64,000 nt of DNA from Andreesenia sp964489735 (GTDB lineage: Bacteria; Bacillota; Clostridia; Tissierellales; Gottschalkiaceae). The stretch is taken from contig CAZBAL010000007.1 in NCBI GenBank assembly GCA_964489735.1, positions 1 to 64,000 of the forward strand. The letters are read 5' to 3'. Positions 34,036 to 43,224 of the stretch are shown here, in pieces. Positions within the stretch are counted from its first letter, which is position 1. Each line of letters begins with the position of its first letter. Below the pieces are notes generated by a model. The model was not told the origin of the DNA. It saw only the letters and a list, made by a program, of their open reading frames with translations, and made no database searches. Position numbers and translations under genes: made by a program.

Positions 34036-35343
34036 ATGAGAAAAGAAGAAAAAACAGCCATAATATCGTTTACGACTAAAGGACTCAAAATAGCTGAGAA
34101 AATATCCGAGAAATTAAATGAAAAGGCTGTGCTCATAAATAAGGAAACTGTAGAAGGAAAGATTAAATCAAAGATGGAAGAAATATTTTCACAGTTTGAC
34201 AATATCATATTCATTTCTTCGACAGGAATTGCGGTCAGGTTCATTGCGCCATATATAAAATCAAAGACTCAAGATCCGGCGGTTTTAGTTATTGATGATA
34301 TGGGCAAGTACGTGATTTCTCTTTTATCAGGACATATTGGTGGTGCAAATAATTTAGCTTTTGAAATTGCAGAGATTATAGGAGCAGAACCTGTTATAAC
34401 CACGGCTTCCGATGGCAGAAATATAGATGCTGTAGATACATTTGCAATTAGAAACGATTATCATATAGATTCTATGGAAATGACAAAGACAATAACACAT
34501 ATGATGGTAGAAGATAAAAAAATAAGATTGTTATTTCAGTTGCCGAAATATATTGATCTTATTGACAACAAGTTTATTGTTAAAAAAGAGTTACATGCGA
34601 AGGTGGAAATAGATAAAGTCAGTGACAAACAATCAAATAATAGTGCTGAGATTCAGAAGGAATTGGAAATGGATACGAGTATTTATGAAGAAAAATATGT
34701 GAAAAATGATAATAATGACAAGAAACAATTTCTGAAATATGACAATGTAGTTAGAGGATACGTGCTTCATACAAACGATGGTATGGAAGTAATTATGAAA
34801 GAGATTAATTTAGAGAGAAAAACTGAAACTAAATTTGACAGCGAGTATTATGATAATGGAGAGCTTCAGAAAGAGGCGTTTAAAGGAAGTATAATAATTT
34901 CAAACAGATTGTATACGGATGAAGAAATTAAAAAACTCAGTTCAGAGAAACCTTATGTAATATTGCGACCAAAAAATCTCTATATCGGGGTTGGTTGCAG
35001 GAGGGGAACTGAGTGTTCAAAGATAAAGAGTTTGATAGAAGAAGTATTTACTGAAAATGGATATTCACTTGACTCAGTTGAGAAAATGGGAAGTATAGAT
35101 ATAAAAAGAGATGAAAAAGGATTATTAGAAATATCTAAAGGAATGGGATGGGATTTTGAAGTGTTTTCTAAAGATGAATTGGTTAAATATGAGCATCTTT
35201 TTGAAGGATCAGATTTTGTAAAGAAAACTGTAGGTGTTGGAGCTGTTTCAGAGACCGTTGCATATGCACTTTCTGAGAATATTGTAATTGACAAAGTTGC
35301 AAAAGATGGAGTAACTGTAACAGTGTCGGAAAGCAGAAGTTAA
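34036..35343 (+). CDS. cbiG: Cobalt-precorrin-5A hydrolase CbiG with enlarged middle region
   Basis: Opens the delta-lactone of cobalt-precorrin-5A and releases acetaldehyde. 435 residues. The N-terminal domain is clear (FISSTGIAVRFIAPYIKSKTQDPAVLVIDDMGKYVISLLSGHIGGANNLA), and the C-terminal domain starts at about 305 (LRPKNLYIGVGCRRGT) and ends FVKKTVGVGAVSETVAYA. Between them is a longer than usual, polar and low-complexity stretch (about 190-290), which raises the length over typical CbiG proteins. Last gene before the terminator at 35441. Confidence 0.92.
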   Translation: MRKEEKTAIISFTTKGLKIAEKISEKLNEKAVLINKETVEGKIKSKMEEIFSQFDNIIFISSTGIAVRFIAPYIKSKTQDPAVLVIDDMGKYVISLLSGHIGGANNLAFEIAEIIGAEPVITTASDGRNIDAVDTFAIRNDYHIDSMEMTKTITHMMVEDKKIRLLFQLPKYIDLIDNKFIVKKELHAKVEIDKVSDKQSNNSAEIQKELEMDTSIYEEKYVKNDNNDKKQFLKYDNVVRGYVLHTNDGMEVIMKEINLERKTETKFDSEYYDNGELQKEAFKGSIIISNRLYTDEEIKKLSSEKPYVILRPKNLYIGVGCRRGTECSKIKSLIEEVFTENGYSLDSVEKMGSIDIKRDEKGLLEISKGMGWDFEVFSKDELVKYEHLFEGSDFVKKTVGVGAVSETVAYALSENIVIDKVAKDGVTVTVSESRS

Positions 35344-35440
35344 GTTTCAAGTTGGAGCAGTGAGAAAGCCTGGAGTGATAATAAAATCAAGTATTATTAA
35401 GTATAAAATTAATAAAGTTTGTATATAAATAATAAAGAAA

Positions 35441-35488
35441 AACCTTGTGAGCTAAGAAAACATTAGTTAGCTGACAAGGTTTTTTTGT
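35441..35488 (+). terminator. Terminator of the cbi operon
   Basis: AACCTTGTGAGCTAA and TTAGCTGACAAGGTT form a 15-base stem with one G-G mismatch, followed by a T-run. Confidence 0.88.
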
Positions 35489-35559
35489 GTTTTTAGCAAA
35501 ACTATACAAAGCCCTAGAGATAAAATGCAAGGTTTATAAAAGTTGGAATAGCAAAATAG

Positions 35560-35618
35560 TTTACAAAGTCATCTGATGATTATATAATGATAATATCATC
35601 AGATGATTATATAAATGA
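35560..35618 (+). promoter_or_regulatory. Promoter with twin operator repeats before the purine permease
   Basis: TTTACA (35560-35565), 17 bases, TATAAT (35583-35588). TCATCTGATGATTATATAA at 35569 overlaps the -10, and TCATCAGATGATTATATAA at 35596 follows the likely start point. The repeats are direct with a 27-base period, and their TCATCTGATGA / TCATCAGATGA parts are also inverted complements. A repressor site is likely; the GntR-type regulator encoded at 38612 is the obvious candidate. Confidence 0.6.
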
Positions 35619-35673
35619 AAGGGTGCTAGAAATATTCTAGTAAAATAGCAAAGATATCAAGGGAGGCTTTAAA

Positions 35674-37039
35674 ATGAGTACTAAGACAAAAAATCGTTCA
35701 TTGTTTCATGTAGATGGAGTGCCTAAAGTGCTGACAGCACTGCCATTATCTATGCAGCATCTATTGGCTATGATAGTAGGAAATATCACCCCATCTATAA
35801 TTGTATCAGGTGTGGTAGGAGCAGATGCTAAAACTACGACATTACTTATACAATCAGCTATGATTGTAGCGGGACTATCTACATTAATACAGCTCTATCC
35901 AGTATGGAGATTTGGATCGAGACTTCCGGTGGTAACAGGAGTGAGTTTTGCCTTCGTTCCAACTTTAATAAGTTTAGGAACTCTCTATGGATTAGAAGGA
36001 ATATTTGGAGCTCAGCTAATTGGAGGAATAGCAGCTCTTGTTGTTGGAATATTTATCAAGAGGTTGAAAAAGTATTTTCCACCTATAGTGGCAGGTACGG
36101 TTGTTTTGACAATAGGGTTATCTTTATATCCTGTTGCTGCAGGTTATATGGCTGGTGGCTTTGGCTCTCCGGATTTTGGTTCACCTGTAAATTGGGGAAT
36201 AGCAATTTTTACACTTCTCATTGTTTTGGTTTGTAATCAGTTTACCAAAGGATATGCTAAATTAGCTGCTATACTGATAGGAATAACAGCCTGGATACAT
36301 AGCTTCAATTCCATTCGGCTTAGTTGACTTTACAGCATTTAAAGAGTCGGCATGGTTTGCACTGCCAAGTCTGCTGCCATTTAAACCAACTTTCCATGTT
36401 GATGCGGCAATAACTTGTGTATTGGTATTTGTAGTTGCTTCTATAGAAATGGTTGGAGACTTATCAGCAGTTACTGGAGGGGTATTGAACAGAGAAATAT
36501 CAGATAATGAGCTATCAGGAGGTATTCTCGGAATGGGTCTGTCGAGTTCATTATCAGTATTATTTGGAGGTTTACCGGTTGCTACATATAGTCAAAACGT
36601 AGGTCTTGTTCTGATGACAAAAGTTGTTAGTAGATTTGTAATTGCTATATCAGCACTGTTTATGATATTAGCTGGATTTGTGCCTAAATTTAGTGCATTA
36701 GTTACAACAGTTCCATCTGCTGTATTAGGTGGGGCAACAGTAACTGTATTTGGAATGATAACTATGGCAGGAATCCAGATAATAATTGGGGATGAGCTTT
36801 CTTCTAGAAATGTTACTATAGTTGGTCTTTCAATAGCCTTAGGAATGGGTATAGTTGAAGTAGGAGGAGAAGGAGCTTTAGATCTTTTCCCTCAATGGGT
36901 AAAAGTAATATTTGGAGAGTCTGCAGTAGTTATATCTTCGCTTTTGGCATTTATATTCAACATAGTACTTCCTAAAAAGACATTAGCAGAGGAAGAAGCG
37001 GAAAGAAAAGAGTTAGATATATCATCAAGCTCTTCATAG
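35674..37039 (+). pseudogene. NCS2 family purine/xanthine permease, frameshifted
   Basis: Nucleobase:cation symporter, about 455 residues if repaired. The first frame (35674-36327) starts HVDGVPKVLTALPLSMQHLLAMIVGN, typical of NCS2, and reads normally to LAAILIGITA. There the frame breaks: removing one C at 36290/36291 continues the family sequence as GYIASIPFGLVDFTAFKESAWF and runs in the second frame to 37039. That part includes FVVASIEMVGDLSAVTGG and LFGGLPVATYSQNVGLV (the substrate-binding QNxG). So there is one extra base, either a real mutation or a sequence error. Both halves look otherwise intact, which favours a recent change or error. It likely imports xanthine, urate or guanine-like bases for the next gene. 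Confidence 0.88.
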
Positions 37040-37186
37040 CAATCTGGTATTTTTAGTGCTTAACTATAACGCGCAGCAAAGATTAGGTGGGTTAAAGATT
37101 ATGTGGGTTAAGTTGGTTAAGTGAAATAAAGCTCAAGAGAAACAGATGAGTATAAGATAATAAATTCAAATGATAGGAGAAAGAAT

Positions 37187-38539
37187 ATGTCACTATTAAT
37201 AAAAAACATAAAAAAACTTGTAACATGTGATGATAATGACAGAGTAATGCAAAATGTAAATATGTTTATAAAAGATGGAACAATAGTCAGCATCGGGGAA
37301 GAAATATTCGAAGCTGATGAAACTATAGATGCAAAGGATATGATAGTTTATCCGGGTCTTATAAATACACATCATCATCTATATCAAACATTCACTAGAA
37401 ATCTGCCACAAGTTCAAAATATGGAATTATTTGATTGGCTAAAAACACTGTATGAAATATGGAAAGGGTTAGATACAAATTCAATAGAATATAGTTCGCT
37501 GGTGGGAATGGGTGAACTTATGAAACACGGATGTACTACCTGTTTTGATCATCACTATGTTTTTCCTAAAGATACGAGCGGACAGCTTATAGATGTTCAG
37601 TTAGAGGCAGCTAAAAAGTTAGGAATAAGAATGCATGCATCCAGGGGAAGTATGTCGCTTAGTGTAAAAGATGGTGGACTTCCACCAGATTCAGTAGTTC
37701 AAACTGTAGAAGAGATACTGATGGATTCGGAAAGACTTATTAAGGAATACCATGACCCTGGTAAAAACTCCATGACACAGATAGCATTAGCACCTTGTTC
37801 ACCGTTCAGTGTAACAGGAGAGCTAATGAAAGAATCAGCAGTTTTAGCAAGGAAATACGGAGTGAGATTACACACACATTTGGCAGAGACTCTGGATGAG
37901 GAAAAGTTTACACTGAAGAAATTCGGCATGAGACCACTTGAATATATGGAAAGTTTAGGGTGGATAGGGGATGATGTGTGGTATGCACATGGAATCCATT
38001 TCAATGATGAAGAGCTGAAAGTATTGGCAAAAACTCAAACTGGTGTGGCACACTGTCCTATTTCCAATATGAAGCTCTCATCAGGAATAGCTAGAATTTC
38101 TGAAATGATAGAGATGGATATACCTGTAGGTCTAGCTGTTGATGGCAGTGCAAGTAATGATGGTTCAAACTTGCTGGAGGAAATAAGGGTAGCATATCTT
38201 TTACACAGGCTGAACTCAAGTGAAAAAGCTCCAACTGGATATGATATTCTCAAATTGGCAACAAGAGGAGGAGCCCGAGTTCTCGGAAGAAGTGATATAG
38301 GTGTTCTTGAAGAAGGAAAGGCAGGAGACCTGTTCATGATAAATTCAAACAGATTGAATCATGTCGGAACTCAGTACGATCCTAAGTCTTTACTGGGTAC
38401 AGTAGGAGTTACCTGCGAAGTAGCATATACTGTAATAAATGGAAAAGTTGTAGTCAAGGATGGAGACCTTGTAGGTATAGATGAAGAGCTTGTAACTGCA
38501 AAAGCAAATGAAGAAGTTGAAAAGCTAATAGAAAATTAA
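37187..38539 (+). CDS. Amidohydrolase, 8-oxoguanine deaminase-like
   Basis: Metal-dependent deaminase of the ATZ/TRZ group, 450 residues, cytoplasmic. Metal ligands: NTHHHLYQT, with the HxH motif; later LHTHLAETL, WYAHGIHF and the Asp in VDGSASND. The sequence ASRGSMSLSVKDGGLPPDSVVQ is the block that distinguishes 8-oxoguanine deaminases, which convert 8-oxoguanine to urate. Start ATG 37187, with AGGAGAAAG before it. Preceded by the purine permease and followed by a GntR regulator, which supports a purine-catabolic role. Other aminohydrolases of this group (hydroxyatrazine type) are the alternative. Confidence 0.82.
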   Translation: MSLLIKNIKKLVTCDDNDRVMQNVNMFIKDGTIVSIGEEIFEADETIDAKDMIVYPGLINTHHHLYQTFTRNLPQVQNMELFDWLKTLYEIWKGLDTNSIEYSSLVGMGELMKHGCTTCFDHHYVFPKDTSGQLIDVQLEAAKKLGIRMHASRGSMSLSVKDGGLPPDSVVQTVEEILMDSERLIKEYHDPGKNSMTQIALAPCSPFSVTGELMKESAVLARKYGVRLHTHLAETLDEEKFTLKKFGMRPLEYMESLGWIGDDVWYAHGIHFNDEELKVLAKTQTGVAHCPISNMKLSSGIARISEMIEMDIPVGLAVDGSASNDGSNLLEEIRVAYLLHRLNSSEKAPTGYDILKLATRGGARVLGRSDIGVLEEGKAGDLFMINSNRLNHVGTQYDPKSLLGTVGVTCEVAYTVINGKVVVKDGDLVGIDEELVTAKANEEVEKLIEN

Positions 38540-38611
38540 AATTGAGCTCATAAATGTATATTGTTGTATAATAGAAGAAGCGAGATGTAAATAAGCTTAA
38601 GGGAGACAGAT

Positions 38612-39367
38612 ATGAGCAGAATGAGTATCAAAAAGGTCAACAGAAAAACTACGGTACAAAGAATATTGGAAAATTTAAGAGAGTATATAAACAATACTGA
38701 CAGCCCTATACTTCCAAATGAAGGGGAATTGGCAAAGCAGCTTGGAGTGAGCAGACTGACTGTTAGAGAGGCAATAACTGTACTTGAAAGAGAAGGTTCG
38801 GTTTCGAGAGTACAGGGAAAAGGAACTCTTGTTAATTCGTTTGTCACGAAGTTGGAGAATAGGGTAGATCTTGGCAGTGACATAGAAGGCGTTCTTAGAA
38901 GTCATGGTTACAATGTGACCTTTGAAGTTATAGATCTTGAGTTTAGGGTTGCCGATGAAGTAGAAGCTTCGAAATTGGAGCTGGAAACAGGCGATGAGAT
39001 TTTGGTAGTAAAAAAATTGCTATGTGCTAATGATATGGTTGCAGCAGTTTATATAGATAGGGTTCCGGCAAAGCTTTTAAAAACAAGAGATATAGACAAA
39101 AAGATGATGGAACCATCGATATTTCCGATTGTTGAAGAACTTTGTGACTGCAGTATAACACATGATGTGCTTGAGATATATCCTAAAATATCAGATGAGG
39201 AGACTTCAAGTTTGTTTAAAGTTCCTAATTGTACTCCTTTACTTGCTTTTGATGTTTTAGAGTACACTGAAGACAGCACGGCTCTTATGTACAACACAGA
39301 GTACTATACAGATAAGTTCATAACATTTACACTATGTAGAAATGTTGCATATACAGGACATCGCTAG
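38612..39367 (+). CDS. GntR family transcriptional regulator with UTRA domain
   Basis: DNA-binding repressor of 251 residues. The winged helix-turn-helix is at about residues 14-75 (ILENLREYINN, then LPNEGELAKQLGVSRLTVREAITVLEREG and the wing VSRVQGKGTLV). The ligand-binding UTRA-like domain follows (VLRSHGYNVTFEVIDLEF... to the end). Start ATG 38612 with AAGGGAGA upstream. It lies 72 bases after the deaminase gene, so ligand and targets are probably the purine module, with a candidate operator at 35569-35618. Confidence 0.88.
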   Translation: MSRMSIKKVNRKTTVQRILENLREYINNTDSPILPNEGELAKQLGVSRLTVREAITVLEREGSVSRVQGKGTLVNSFVTKLENRVDLGSDIEGVLRSHGYNVTFEVIDLEFRVADEVEASKLELETGDEILVVKKLLCANDMVAAVYIDRVPAKLLKTRDIDKKMMEPSIFPIVEELCDCSITHDVLEIYPKISDEETSSLFKVPNCTPLLAFDVLEYTEDSTALMYNTEYYTDKFITFTLCRNVAYTGHR

Positions 39368-39441
39368 TATCCGGAACGTTGTTAGTATCCAGAATATTGT
39401 TAGTGTCGAATAAATCTGATTAATCAAATTGAATTAAAAAT

Positions 39442-39487
39442 AATACCTCGTAAATTAGTATAATCTTACTTAAATTTACGAGGTTAT
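39442..39487. terminator. Bidirectional terminator GntR / FUSC gene
   Basis: AATACCTCGTAAATT and AATTTACGAGGTTATT pair; the second arm contains the stop codon of the minus-strand gene (39476-39478). A/T tails on both sides. Confidence 0.75.
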
Positions 39488-41515
39488 TTGTGTTCTTCTT
39501 TTGGCATTAGCAAAAGCAGCCTTAATTTTCATATCTATCTTATCTAGAGTTTTGGTTGCTTTTCTTGTGTCAGTCTGAACTCTGTAAGAGAAAACTTCTA
39601 TTAATTTCTTTATTCTTCTGATATCTTTCCTATCAAAAACTATTCCCGTATATAGCAGAAAAGACATATTCTGAATAGATTCAGTAAATCTTACTAGTTT
39701 AGAATATAGTTCTTTGTTTTCACTTTTTGGACCATCAGAATTATTATCTTCGGTAAATACCTTTATGTCCTTGAGCGTATAGTATATCTGAACGAATGTA
39801 TAAATTGTATTCAATCTGTCCATATGATTCTGAGCGGTTTCCGGATTTTCTATATTCGAATTATTAATGGAACTGTCCAAATTATCAAGACTGATTATCC
39901 CTATGTTTTTACAGTTGTTAATGAAAATACTGTATTTGTTTTTAGAAAGAAAAAACTTGTTTGCAATTACAGCTGTTATGCTGGCTATGGCAATAAAGAG
40001 TATTTTCAGTTCTACTGCAGCACCGGCTCCCAGAGAGATTGCAGCTAAAGAGGTACCGAATATCGCGGAAGCAAAACTTCTAGTCCATGAGATAGACTCT
40101 GATGAATAAAAAAAGACAGAACCTATGAAGCAGAGTATATAAGGAAACAGTTTACCTTCATTCTGCGAGAGCATTACAGCTAAAAGTATGCTGCCCAGCA
40201 CCGTACCTATAAAACGCTTTTTAACATATATCTGACTCTCTTCATACTGCGGTTTTATCAGCAGAACAGCATTTATAGGAAGCCAATATGAATACTGTAT
40301 CGGTATGAACAGTGAAGCTGTTACTGTAAGAGCCGTTATTATAGATATCCTAAGAGCAAATGCAAGTCTGATTTCGTTCATCTGATAGTAGAATCTATAT
40401 CCGAAAAGCTTTATAAACTCCTTAAACAGCTTAAAGTTTGTGAGTATATGATTTTCATATATTGTGCTTATATCGTTCTCATCTTTCAATATGTGATCTA
40501 GAAGATAAAATATTTCCGATATGCTCTTTCCAAAAATTACATTTTCAGGAAACTGTCTTTCGATTATATTATCAATAATATTTCTGGCATACTCATACTT
40601 ATCAGGGTCATCACTAGAAATTACAGTTTCCAGTGAGCTAATATCCGAAATTACTTCTTTCAGATACTCTTCATATTGAGATGCATTCTTTAAATCTGGA
40701 GCTGATTCCAGTGATTTTCGAAGCGATGCAATCCTCTTAATAATTACTACCATATAGTATTCATAAACATTTTCCTCTCTGAATTTAGATGGAAATGTTA
40801 TGGCATTGGCCAGAGATTTATATAGGTTTGAAATCGTCTCAGCAGTTCTGGTTTCTAGGTCTTTAGAATCAGTATCAGATTTCATTTTCTTTTTAGATAG
40901 ATTCACCAACCTTCTATCTTTACTGTCAAATTCCAAATTACTTATAATAGACTCGGAGTCATTGTCTTCTTCTGATTTATTATGCGAAGATATAGTCATG
41001 AGAATCGACTCCAGATGTTCACTTATAATTGGAAGAGCTCTCTTCAGATATATCAGATTTTTATTATTAGTCCTTGTATAGGAACTCTTAATATAGAATA
41101 TAGCAAACATCGAAGAATAGAAGCCGATAAGCAGCAATGACATCGTTGGAATATCAGATATTTTAAGCAGCTTAAGCTGCAAAAATACAAATTCCAAAAG
41201 ATATATTATATATCCGCCGGGTGAAGTCTGGTTCAAAAATACATACGCTATCATAAAGACTATTATCAGGTTAAGACTTAATGATAGTCCAGCATTTTGA
41301 CTGGCAATAACAGCAAGAATTGCTATTATGAACTGAAGGGAAACATCTTTAACAAACCGCTCAGGTCGAAAGGTTGCCCTTGATCTTACAAAATAAAATA
41401 GTCCAAAGTAAAAAGCAAGCAATAGGAAACGATCATCTGTGTATCTTGTAATAATCATAAATGAAATCCAAAAGACTGCAACCGTTGGTAATCCGGATCT
41501 AATTTTGTTAAACAA
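39476..41515 (-). CDS. FUSC-type large membrane protein (aromatic acid exporter-like)
   Basis: 679 residues in a duplicated layout: a first block of about five hydrophobic segments (residues 12-150), a long cytoplasmic helical region (about 160-370), a second block of hydrophobic segments (AFALRISIITALTVTASLFIPIQYSYWLPINAVLLIKP, then FIGTVLGSILLAVML) and a second cytoplasmic region. This is the architecture of FUSC/YccS/AaeB-like proteins. KPQYEESQIYVKKRFIGTVLG is the family's conserved motif after the second block. The role is unknown; some relatives export aromatic acids. The start is TTG 41515, after GGGGTGAG. Single-gene unit. Confidence 0.8.
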   Translation of the reverse strand: MFNKIRSGLPTVAVFWISFMIITRYTDDRFLLLAFYFGLFYFVRSRATFRPERFVKDVSLQFIIAILAVIASQNAGLSLSLNLIIVFMIAYVFLNQTSPGGYIIYLLEFVFLQLKLLKISDIPTMSLLLIGFYSSMFAIFYIKSSYTRTNNKNLIYLKRALPIISEHLESILMTISSHNKSEEDNDSESIISNLEFDSKDRRLVNLSKKKMKSDTDSKDLETRTAETISNLYKSLANAITFPSKFREENVYEYYMVVIIKRIASLRKSLESAPDLKNASQYEEYLKEVISDISSLETVISSDDPDKYEYARNIIDNIIERQFPENVIFGKSISEIFYLLDHILKDENDISTIYENHILTNFKLFKEFIKLFGYRFYYQMNEIRLAFALRISIITALTVTASLFIPIQYSYWLPINAVLLIKPQYEESQIYVKKRFIGTVLGSILLAVMLSQNEGKLFPYILCFIGSVFFYSSESISWTRSFASAIFGTSLAAISLGAGAAVELKILFIAIASITAVIANKFFLSKNKYSIFINNCKNIGIISLDNLDSSINNSNIENPETAQNHMDRLNTIYTFVQIYYTLKDIKVFTEDNNSDGPKSENKELYSKLVRFTESIQNMSFLLYTGIVFDRKDIRRIKKLIEVFSYRVQTDTRKATKTLDKIDMKIKAAFANAKRRTQITS

Positions 41516-41746
41516 GTTCTCACCCCGATTCTGTAAATTATTTCTAAGTTTGCATTCTACTCATACATTATTATTATACCAATATAAAAATCAATTAATC
41601 AGTACTCCCTACACTTTTCCATATCTAGGTATTATGTCCTAAATAAATCTGAATCAGTGAATTAGAATCGCTATTTTCAATACTTTGATAATTCTATTGA
41701 AAAGTGATAAAATTTTATATAATAATGATTTTCTGGAGGATTTTAT

Positions 41747-42466
41747 ATGGCAAAACTGTACGTAGTTGGAATTGGACCGGGAGGGAGAGAGCATATGACA
41801 CTCAAAGCCCTTGAAGTTCTGAAAACTGTAGACACTGTAGTAGGATATAATTACTATATAGATTTAATAGAGGACCTAATAGCTGAAAAAGAAATAATAC
41901 AGACTGGAATGAAAGGCGAACTTGAAAGAGTCAGAAAGGCAATTGAATCAGTAAAAAACGGTAAAAATACGGCTATTGTGAGCACAGGAGATGCAGGCTT
42001 ATATGGCATGGCTGGTCCAATATATGAGATAGCAGAAGATATAGAAATAGAAGTAATTCCGGGTGTCAGTTCGGCATTTTCAGCAGCATCAGAGTTGGGA
42101 GCACCCATTATGCATGATTTTGCGATAATTAGCTTATCAGATCTCCTAACCCCGTGGGAACTTATTTTAAAAAGAATAGAAGCTGCAGCAAAAGCTGATT
42201 TTGTCATAGCATTATATAATCCTAGAAGCAAGAGTAGAACTACTCAGATTGTAGAAGCTTTTGATATAATTCGAGATTACAAAAAACTGAGTACACCGGT
42301 TGGAATAGTTAGACATTCGGGGAGAGAAGGCAGAGAAATAACGGTTACAGATGTTGAAAATATCGACTTTGAAAAAATTGATATGATGTCAATCGTCATA
42401 ATAGGAAATAAAGAAACCTTCATAAAAGATGGTAAGATTATAACTCCCAGGGGGTACAATATTTGA
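41747..42466 (+). CDS. cbiH: Cobalt-precorrin-3 C17-methyltransferase CbiH
   Basis: Methylates C17 and contracts the ring. 239 residues. Opens with VVGIGPGGREHMTLKALEVLKTVDTVVGYNYYIDLI, diagnostic of CbiH/CobJ. VSTGDAGLYGMAGPIYEIA and VPGVSSAFSAASELGAPIMHDFAIISLSDLLTPWE follow. Start ATG 41747, after TGGAGG. First gene of the second tetrapyrrole operon. The upstream 230 bases hold a TATAAT but no cobalamin riboswitch. Confidence 0.95.
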   Translation: MAKLYVVGIGPGGREHMTLKALEVLKTVDTVVGYNYYIDLIEDLIAEKEIIQTGMKGELERVRKAIESVKNGKNTAIVSTGDAGLYGMAGPIYEIAEDIEIEVIPGVSSAFSAASELGAPIMHDFAIISLSDLLTPWELILKRIEAAAKADFVIALYNPRSKSRTTQIVEAFDIIRDYKKLSTPVGIVRHSGREGREITVTDVENIDFEKIDMMSIVIIGNKETFIKDGKIITPRGYNI

Positions 42467-43224
42467 TTTGGATAGTTGGAGGCACTAGTGAAACTAGAGA
42501 ACTGCTGGATTTGATTGAAGACAGATGCAATGATATGAAGAACATTAGAATAATAATCACTGTAGCAACTGAAGAAGGCAAAAAGCAGATTGAAATGAAT
42601 CGAAATGATAAGCTATGTAATTATGAGATAGCCGTCATACGAATGGGCACTCTTGAGATGGAACAATTTATAGAAGAGAACCAAATAAAAACAGTGGTTG
42701 ATTTAAGCCATCCTTATGCTGTGGAAGTCAGTAAAAATGCAAGAGAAGCTGCTAGTAATAAAGGATGTAAATATATCAGGTTTGTTAGAGAAGAAGCAGA
42801 TACAGAAGATACTGTAATATTGAAAGATACAGATGAAGCTAGAAACTATCTGTCAGAAGTTGATGGAACAGTATTTTTCACTACTGGCAGCAAGGATATT
42901 CCGGTCTTTGAAAGTGAACGAAAAAATAATAGATTTATCTATCGAATACTTCCTGCAGAGCAGGGAATAAGAATATGTAAAGACAATGATATAGATTTGA
43001 AGGACATCGTTGGGATTATGGGACCATTTAGTAAAGAGTTCAATACGGCTATGTTCAGAAACTATGAGGCTGACTATGTAGTCATGAAAAACAGTGGTAA
43101 AAGCGGTGGAACGCTTGAAAAGATTGAAGCGTGTAAAGAGCTTGGAATAAAGGCGCTTCTCATAGGAAGGCCAGAAGATAATGGAATTAGAAGTTTAAGA
43201 GAAATTGTGGAGCTGATAGAATGA
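42463..43224 (+). CDS. cbiJ: Cobalt-precorrin-6A reductase CbiJ
   Basis: Reduces the ring with NAD(P)H. 253 residues; starts IWIVGGTSETRELLDLIED, then VDLSHPYAVEVSKNAREAA, YIRFVREEAD, FFTTGSKDIPVFE and GIMGPFSKEFNTAMFRNYEADYVVMKNSGKSGGTLEKIEA, all blocks of CobK/CbiJ. The TTG start overlaps the cbiH stop by four bases (TTGA). Confidence 0.93.
   Translation: MIWIVGGTSETRELLDLIEDRCNDMKNIRIIITVATEEGKKQIEMNRNDKLCNYEIAVIRMGTLEMEQFIEENQIKTVVDLSHPYAVEVSKNAREAASNKGCKYIRFVREEADTEDTVILKDTDEARNYLSEVDGTVFFTTGSKDIPVFESERKNNRFIYRILPAEQGIRICKDNDIDLKDIVGIMGPFSKEFNTAMFRNYEADYVVMKNSGKSGGTLEKIEACKELGIKALLIGRPEDNGIRSLREIVELIE

Noticed and set aside
35904..36236. Plus-strand ORF of 110 codons within the permease
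   Set aside because: Frame shadow of the NCS2 gene, rich in Trp/Cys/Ser and without a ribosome site.
41516..41746. Second cobalamin riboswitch before cbiH
   Set aside because: Neither the CAGCCCCCGC-type core nor the B12 box is present; the stretch is AT-rich with a possible TATAAT only.
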